Assembly: GCA_011799875.1 (NCBI GenBank)
Contig: CM022302.1
Location: forward strand, 178,924,942 to 178,988,941
Source: Thinopyrum elongatum
Lineage: Eukaryota; Streptophyta; Magnoliopsida; Poales; Poaceae
DNA: 64,000 nucleotides
Reading direction: 5' to 3'
The translations under genes were made by a program, and so were the position numbers. The notes beneath the pieces were generated by a model. The model searched no databases. It was not told where the DNA came from and worked only from the letters and a program-made list of their open reading frames with translations. Below, in pieces: positions 57,938 through 64,000 of this stretch (its first letter is position 1; each line of letters starts with the position of its first letter).

Positions 57938-58592
57938 TCATAGATGGTACATAGACAGATGCATCTCATCTGGAAAACTGCTGAAGCGGAAGGCGAATAT
58001 TGAGCCTTCATTGATGTTGAAGGTCTTTGCAACTTTAGGCCAGAGCCTGTGGATGATTGACCGTCCATCCTTCATCCTCTCCAGGAACACTTCAATATTG
58101 AACCGTGGGTGTTGTATGAAAACCTTCCTCGCCTCCTAACCATAGAGGTGGTTTGAGAGATAATCATCAGTGAACCGCTTTGGAAAGGCCTGAAAACAAC
58201 GATGTGCATAAATATCTTCTCTATATTGGAAATGGGGCAAAGGAATAAAAAAAGGCAAGGTATAATAGTTAGTACCATCTTGTAGTGAACTGATGTCTTC
58301 TTCATTGTGCAGACAAAGATCTTGTTGTTTTTGTCGCTAATTTCTTTATCCTAACAATCTTTCTAAGTTTGTTGACTTGATTGATATTCATGGACAACTC
58401 ATTTCCCCATATGCAAAAAGGGTCAAACAGTGGGTCAAAACATCTGACAGCAGGACCTACATGTGCAAGACCAAATTGTTAAAAACCTAAATATTAGAAT
58501 GGTTCCTACAATTGGACAATATTGTGGCATTAGACAACGGACCATGCATGTGCTAACCTCGATTGTAAACCTCAGTGCTTCCCATTGTTTCC
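57938..58592 (-). pseudogene. B3-domain gene fragment inside the CACTG-ended element
   Basis: Exons on the minus strand: a small possible one 58592-58558, then 58456-58276 and 58189-57938, with GT-AG borders and an 86-bp second intron. The product contains CFDPLFDPFCIWGNELSMN, then after a one-base frame change KIFVCTMKKTSVHYKM, joined to AFPKRFTDDYLSNHLYG and ending KVAKTFNINEGSIFAFRF, MHLSMYHL. This is a B3 fold of the REM type (strand, PKRF motif, W.kvAk....nEGsif.F). A TAG interrupts it at about 58137. A first exon may lie further upstream on the minus strand, but I cannot define it. Confidence 0.62.
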
Positions 58593-58689
58593 CTGCAACA
58601 CATATAAGGTAGTTAGTCATCAGGTTAAGTGAGGGTTCGCATGCTATCAGTAAAATATGTTGATGAAAAATACGCACATTGCAGATTCA

Positions 58690-59720
58690 TCAGATTAATT
58701 CAAGCCACATGGAAAACCCATTTATCCAAACCAAGCATGATTAAGAACTAGGAAATATAGCACTTGTATATGTTTCTCATGTATTAAGTGCAGCCAAATT
58801 CGATTTATTCCTCACATGCACAACAATACAAAATTCTACCCACGACAATTGGACATGAATTGCAGAATTGAACCAAGCAGTTAACTAAACACCACAACAA
58901 ATGAACCAAACATAACTGAGCACCACATGCACAATTTAACATACTCCTAATAGAAGATCAGACTTAACCAAATCAAGCAGTGTTAAGAACTTGGAAATAT
59001 AGCAATTGTATTTGTTTCTCATGTATGTAGTACAGCCAAATTCAATTTATTCTCACATGGTATACAATAATAGAATGCACGCACAACAATTGAACATCGC
59101 ATTGCAGAATTGAACCAAACAGTTAACTAAACACCACAACAAATGAACCAAACATTAACTGAGCACCATAATGCACAATATAACATACTCCTAATAGAAG
59201 ATCAGACAGTTAACCAAACCAAGCATGCTTAACAACTTGGAAATATAGCAATTGTATTTGTTTCTCATGTATTTAGTACAGCCAAATTCGATTTACTTCT
59301 CACATGGTATACAATAACAGAATGCACCCACAAGTATTGAACATCGCATTGCAGAATTGAACCAAACAGTTAACTAAACACCACAACAAATGAACCAAAT
59401 GTTAACTGAGCACCACATTGCACAATGTATAACATACTAGAAGATCAGACAGTTAACCAAACCAAGCATGCTTGACAACTTGGAAATATAGCAATTGTAT
59501 TCGTTTCTCATGTATTTTGTAAAGATAAATTCGATTTATTTCTCACATGGAAGACAATACAAAAGTGCAGCCTGAAGAATTGAACATCACATTTGTAGAA
59601 TTGAACCAAACAGTTAACTGAAGACGACAACTAATTAACCAAACAGTTAATAAGTGAGCAGCACACTGCATGACATATAGAACATATACACTAGAGCAAC
59701 AGATTGCATGGTAAAATTAG
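58690..59720. repeat. Tandem array of about 245 bp, a little over four copies
   Basis: GAATTGAACCAA recurs at about 58865, 59107, 59353 and 59598. Units also share CTCATGTATTTAGTACAGCC and CCAAGCATGCTTAACAACTT. It lies between the B3 fragment and a small minus-strand ORF, possibly in an intron of a transposon gene. Confidence 0.85.
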
Positions 59721-59803
59721 ATAGCACAATTCACTAGAATTTGTTAAGGCAAGGCAGGAGCAGCACATGCAATGGGTAAACCGAGCATGCTTAACCGGCA
59801 TAG

Positions 59804-60019
59804 CTAGCAAATGGCAAGGTGCTCCTCCAAGATCTTGGTGTCGGCACGAATGGCAGCCATCACGACCTCATCCGCGCGTGCGGCCACGATTTGCTTCTCC
59901 GCTGCCAAATGCTCCTTGAGCTCCTGGCTATACTGCGTGCACCATGGCTTAGGGCGGCGCTTATTTGGTGGAGGGGTCGGTGATTTGGGTGGAAGGTGTC
60001 GCGCCGGCGGTCGGGGCAT
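59804..60019 (-). CDS. Small ORF, possible first exon of a transposon gene
   Basis: 71 codons: a Pro/Lys-rich start (MPRPPARHLPPK) and an Ala/Glu-rich helical part (ELKEHLAAEKQIVAARADEV). GC content is clearly higher than the surroundings, which is typical for a grass 5' exon. It is upstream of, and on the same strand as, the B3 fragment, but a splice connection is not shown. Unrecognised. Confidence 0.3.
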   Translation of the reverse strand: MPRPPARHLPPKSPTPPPNKRRPKPWCTQYSQELKEHLAAEKQIVAARADEVVMAAIRADTKILEEHLAIC

Positions 60020-60559
60020 GTGGGATGTGGAAGGAGGAGGAGGATGGGGGTCAGGTGTGGATTACCTGCCAGGATAGACGAGGCCGAGCAGCGTGAAGGA
60101 GGGTCGCCAGCGAGGAGGCGGCGCTGCAAGCAAGGAGTGAAGGTTTCAACTTGGAAAGGAAGGCGGAAACAGGGGAAATGTGGCTTTTGGTAAGGGGGAG
60201 GGTGCGGGAGGTAGATATTTCCGCGGAAGCCAAAATTTTTGAATCGGTTCAGCGAAAAAACTGGCGCGCAAAGTGTCATCAGACACGGTCCCTTATTCAG
60301 AACTGTGTACGATATGTGAACATCACAAACGATTCAGATAGCTTAACCCGTGTGTGATGAGTTTGAACGTCAAAAATTTTGGTTCGAATTTCCCTGGTTA
60401 CAGTGGTCATAGGCGTACTGTAGCCGGCGCACCTTCTCGCATAAGCCATAGGCGTACTATACACCAACGGTGCTCCAAGATATTTTGTATTGCATTTCAC
60501 ACGATTGGTGATAATAAACTGTGTGGGATCTACTTGATTTTTCATCTTGATTTGAATTG

Positions 60560-62990
60560 CATAATGGGGTCACAGCGGCAATGGAGAGTGTTTGAATTGC
60601 TAGAACTTTTATCTGCAGTGAACATGCAACTATATGTGTGTCGTAAAAAAATTGGAATTATTCAGGGTTCATTTGGACATTTTATACATTAAATTGGTTT
60701 TCTAGCCATTTCAGGTGCACAATTCAAAATTAAACTACATGCACATGCTCGGTGCACCAACATGGGTTATAAAATCAAATATGTGTCCATGGGTTTATGC
60801 TTATGTCCCATGCAAGAAATGGGGATGAATTTCGAACACCACGGCACCGTGGCTCTCCGGCAAACATTGAGGTACTTGCTTTTGTAATTCTAGTAAATCC
60901 AAAACCCGTTTGAAATTCATGAACCTTGGCATGCTATCATGGAATGGCATCAACATGCTGGGGTAAAAAATATTGTCCCATTTGGGGCAGGTTATGGTAT
61001 AAGCTTCTCACAAACCAGAGCTTCTCACAAGAAGCCTCATGGTTCTGTTAGGGAAACGTGTCACCTTTGTGGACAAAACGATATTCGTCGCCTCTTCTTC
61101 CTTTCAATTTTTTTCCTGGTGTCAACATAGAACAACAGGAGTGTCGTGTTAAATTTTGGATTTTTTCGGGGATCGTTTGGACATTTTTACATTAACTGAG
61201 TTTTCTAGGCAATTATGTGCATAATTCAAAATTGAACTACATGCACATGCTCCAGTCCATAAAAACGGGTTGCAAAATCAAATGTTTGTCCTTGGTTGCA
61301 AGCTTAGATCACATGCAAGAAATGAGAATGAATGTCAAACACCTTGACACTGTCGCTCGGCCGCTAACATTGAGATACATGGTTTTAAAATTCTAGTAAA
61401 TCGAAAACTCATCTGAAATTCATGAAACTTGACAAGATATCATGGAACGGCATCAACATGTCGTGGTAAAAATATTGTCCCATTTGGGGCAGGTTTGGGT
61501 ATAAGCTTCTCGCAAACCAGAGCTTCTCTCACAACAAGCCTGATGGTTTCGGTAGGGAACGTGCCACCTTGGGGGACGAAACGATATCTGTTGCCTCTTC
61601 TTACTTTCAAAAATTTTCTCGTGTCAACATAGAACAACATGAGTGTTGTGTCAATTTTTGGGATTTTTCGGGGTTCACTTGGACATTTTTATACATTAAC
61701 TGAGTTTTCTATGCATTCATGTGCATAATTCAAATTTGAACTACATGCACATGCTCCAGTGCATATAAATGGGTTCAAAATTGGAATGTGTGTCCTTGGT
61801 TACATGCTTAAGTCCCATGCAAGAAATGAGAATGAATGTCAAACACCTTGCCACCGTCGCTTGGCCGCTAACATTGAGATACATGGTTTTTAAATTCTAG
61901 TAAATCGAAAACGCATCCGAAATGTATGAAACTTGACATGCTAGCATGGAACGGCATCAACATGCAGTGGTAAAAATATTGTCCCATTTGGGGCAGGTTG
62001 GGGTACATAAGCTTCTCACAAACCAGAGCTTCTCACAACAAGCCTCATGGTTACGGTAGGGAACGTTTCACCTTTCTGGATGAAATGATATCCGTTGCCT
62101 CTTCTTGATTTCAATTTTTTTTCTAGTGTCAACATAGAACAACATGAGTGTTGTGTTAATTTTAGGAATTTTTTGGGGTTCGTTTGGACATTTTTATACA
62201 TTAACTGAGTTTTCTATGCATTTATGTGCATAATTCAAATTTGAACTACAGGCACATGCTCCAGTGCATGTAAATTGTTTGAAAAATCAAATATGTGTCC
62301 TTGGCTACATGCTTAGGTCCCATGCAAGAAATGTGAATGAATGTCAAACACCTTGCCACCGTCGCTCGGCCGCAAACATTGAGATACATGGTTTTTAAAT
62401 TCTAGTAAATCCAAAATTCGTCTGAAGTTCATGAAACTTGACATGCTATCATGGAGCGGCATCAACATGCTGTGGTAAAAAAATTGTCCCATTTGGGGCA
62501 AGTTTGGGTATAAGGTTCTCGCAAACCAGAGCTTGTCACAACAAGCCTGATAGTTTTGGGAGGGAACGTGCCACCCTTGGGGACGAAACGATATCCGTTG
62601 CCTCTTCTTGCTTTCAAAATTTTTCTAGTGTCAACATAGAATGACAGGAGTTTGTGTCAATTTTTGGGATTTTTCGGGGTTCGCTTGGACATTTTTATAC
62701 ATTAATTGGGTTTTCTAGGCATTTTATGTGCATAATTCAAATTTGAACTACATGCACATTCTCCAGTGCAGAAAAATGGGTTGACATATGAAATGTGTGT
62801 CCTTGGGTGCATGCTTAGGTCCCATGCAAGAAATGGGAATGAATTTCAAACACCAGGGCACTATTGATTGCCGGCAAAATGTTGAGATACTTTGTTTTTA
62901 AATTCTAGTAAATCCAAAACTCGTCTGAAATTCATGAAACTTGGCATGCTATCATGGAATGGCACCCGACATGCTGTGGTATTTTTCGTG
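60560..62990. repeat. Tandem array of about 505 bp, between four and five copies
   Basis: ATTGTCCCATTTGGGGCAGG (or a close variant) occurs at about 60970, 61467, 61977 and 62482, so the period is 497-510. Units share CATGAAACTTGACATGCTA, ACAAACCAGAGCTTCTCAC and CATGCACATGCTCCAGTGCA. Similarity among units is high but with many point changes. Short ORFs recur in each unit and are not genes. Confidence 0.88.
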
Positions 62991-63433
62991 TCCATTTTGA
63001 GAGAAGGTGCACTCGAATAACAGCCAACAAAGGCATTTTGAAAAAATAGCTACCACTTTAATATCTCAAATGTTTGTATAATTCAAATCATGTGCGTTTT
63101 GTTAACCATTCATGTGACACCATGTGTCTTGGTTTTAATGGCTATAGAAGGTGTCGTGCAGACAGCTGATTGACTGAACGAGAGGCGTGCGAGCGCAGTC
63201 CGGTGCGCAGGTTGATCGAGAGGCGTGCAAGCTGTCCTCCAATGCGTAGGCTCAACGGGAAGCATGCAAGCTGTACGCTGCGCAAGCTCCCTCGGAAGCG
63301 AGCCCTTTGACTTCCATGGCCACCCGTCTTGCTCGCATCCTCTCCATTAATGGCGCCCGAGCTGCTGTTTAATATGGGCGGCCTTACTGTTCGCCTCCCA
63401 TTCCCCTCCCTCCCGCAGACCTCCACCAACGCC

Positions 63434-63805
63434 ATGGCGCAGAAGGATCATCTGCCACTAGTCTTCAAGTTTGGTGAGGTCGACTCCGAGCCGGAGGAGA
63501 TAAAAAATAAGGAGGAATGGGGCCAAATGGACATGGCCCTGAACGAGCTGGCCGCGAAGGTTGCTGCCCCCGCTTCCGTCCTAGCTCCCATCCCCGCGCC
63601 CGCGCCAGCGACCATCCCCATAGTATTGACGGGCTGGTCGCCGAGCACTATCGCAGAGCTGGAAGCCGTGGGCATTAGCGAGGTCTCCGCGGACCCGCGC
63701 GAGTTCGTGTACATGCCAACGCCAGCGCCCATGCCCGTGCGCGCTGTAACACCCCTATGTAATGGTGGCACAGTAATCCATCATGATGATGCTAAGCTAC
63801 TGTGA
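63434..63805 (+). CDS. Hypothetical protein, possibly truncated by an insertion
   Basis: ATG at 63434 in a good context (GCCATGGCG); the frame is open upstream to 63329. The product starts MAQKDHLPLVFKFGEVDSEP, is acidic in its first third, then has a Pro/Ala linker (PIPAPAPATIP) and a segment GWSPSTIAELEAVGISEV. No family recognised. TGTAACACCCC at 63745 looks like the start of an LTR, so the last 20 codons may be foreign. Upstream at about 63317 a short uORF begins MATRLARILSINGARAAV, a sequence like an organelle presequence, in a different frame. Confidence 0.4.
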   Translation: MAQKDHLPLVFKFGEVDSEPEEIKNKEEWGQMDMALNELAAKVAAPASVLAPIPAPAPATIPIVLTGWSPSTIAELEAVGISEVSADPREFVYMPTPAPMPVRAVTPLCNGGTVIHHDDAKLL

Positions 63806-64000
63806 TTTGCAATGATAATCATGTTGGATAATTCTCTCATTTCAAATTCCTCTCTGAATTCTATTCAAATTCAAAGTGAAATATGAAGTTGCACAAAAGT
63901 TGCTGGAAAAATGTTCATCATTTAGCTAACATTCCATGACATTTAATTGTTAAGGAAAACAACATCACCATCAAGCTAAGGTGGGCCATAGCAATTTAAA
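63745..64000 (+). other. Possible LTR start, running out of the window
   Basis: TGTAACACCCCTATGTAATG marks an abrupt change from GC-rich to AT-rich sequence. TGT...ACACCC starts are common for grass LTRs. No second end is visible, so this is tentative. Confidence 0.3.

Larger units (their letters stand above)
57030..60550. mobile_element. CACTA-superfamily-like transposon with CACTG terminus carrying a B3 pseudogene
   Basis: The left end CACTGGTGCAATGAGG abuts the interrupted Angela-3 LTR. About 57050-57670 is a subterminal region with many copies, in both orientations, of CACACGGTTTTT/ACACACAGTTTTT-like motifs. Similar motifs return at about 60280-60530 (AACCCGTGTGTGATGAG, AACTGTGTGGG). No matching right terminus (CACCAGTG) was found, so the right limit is open and may lie beyond the window. 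No transposase was recognised. Confidence 0.5.

Noticed and set aside
57030..60550. Search for a CACTA transposase in the CACTG-ended element
   Set aside because: No transposase-like reading frame was found on either strand, so no autonomous transposon is claimed.

Overview
The window is nuclear DNA of a large-genome grass, most likely a Triticeae species (wheat, barley, rye or Aegilops group). The grounds are BARE1/Angela-type Copia LTRs with their typical start, Tat-lineage Gypsy elements carrying two RNase H domains, CACTA-type subterminal repeats, GT-AG introns and grass-type B3 genes. No tRNA, rRNA, CRISPR or prokaryotic feature was seen.

Layout. (1) 1-3050 is the host gene island: the 3' part of one B3-domain gene (3-851) and a second five-exon B3 gene (1633-3050) whose first B3 domain is broken. 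(2) 3051-6065 is non-coding and holds a block of about 590 bp repeated three times in tandem, with a hairpin-forming palindrome. (3) About 6255-7520 is the end of a CACTA-type DNA transposon rich in subterminal repeats. (4) 7521-47163 is one nested retrotransposon stack. A minus-strand Copia (Angela/BARE type, here Angela-1) is split by a minus-strand Tat-lineage Gypsy (Gypsy-A, 13275-45042, target duplication CGCCA). Gypsy-A is in turn split by two plus-strand LTR elements: element B (16528-24231, duplication GCTGC, no gag or pol) and element C (24367-37738, duplication CTACC, coding). (5) 47164-48258 is a single-copy-looking stretch with an orphan ORF. (6) 48259-57029 is a second nest: Angela-2 (plus) is interrupted by an Athila-like Gypsy LTR (minus), which is interrupted by the start of Angela-3 (plus). 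(7) From 57030 a CACTG-ended transposon begins. It carries a B3-type pseudogene on the minus strand and arrays of about 245 bp and 505 bp. An unrecognised ORF (63434-63805) and a possible new LTR start close the window.

How it fits together. Most coding capacity is retrotransposon gag-pol, largely decayed by stops and frameshifts. The most unusual content is on the opposite strand of the Gypsy elements. Gypsy-A carries an intact 216-codon ORF with an RGG-rich N-terminus, a B3-like DNA-binding fold, an acidic tail and its own TATA box. Element C carries a seven-exon antisense gene with its own TATA box, convergent with pol, with a 73-bp tandem array between the two 3' ends. B3-like domains appear in four separate loci, two of them inside transposons. 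Element B shares primer site, polypurine tract, LTR promoter core and short internal repeats with element C, so it looks like a non-autonomous relative that C could serve. All LTR comparisons, splice sites and domain calls were made by eye.
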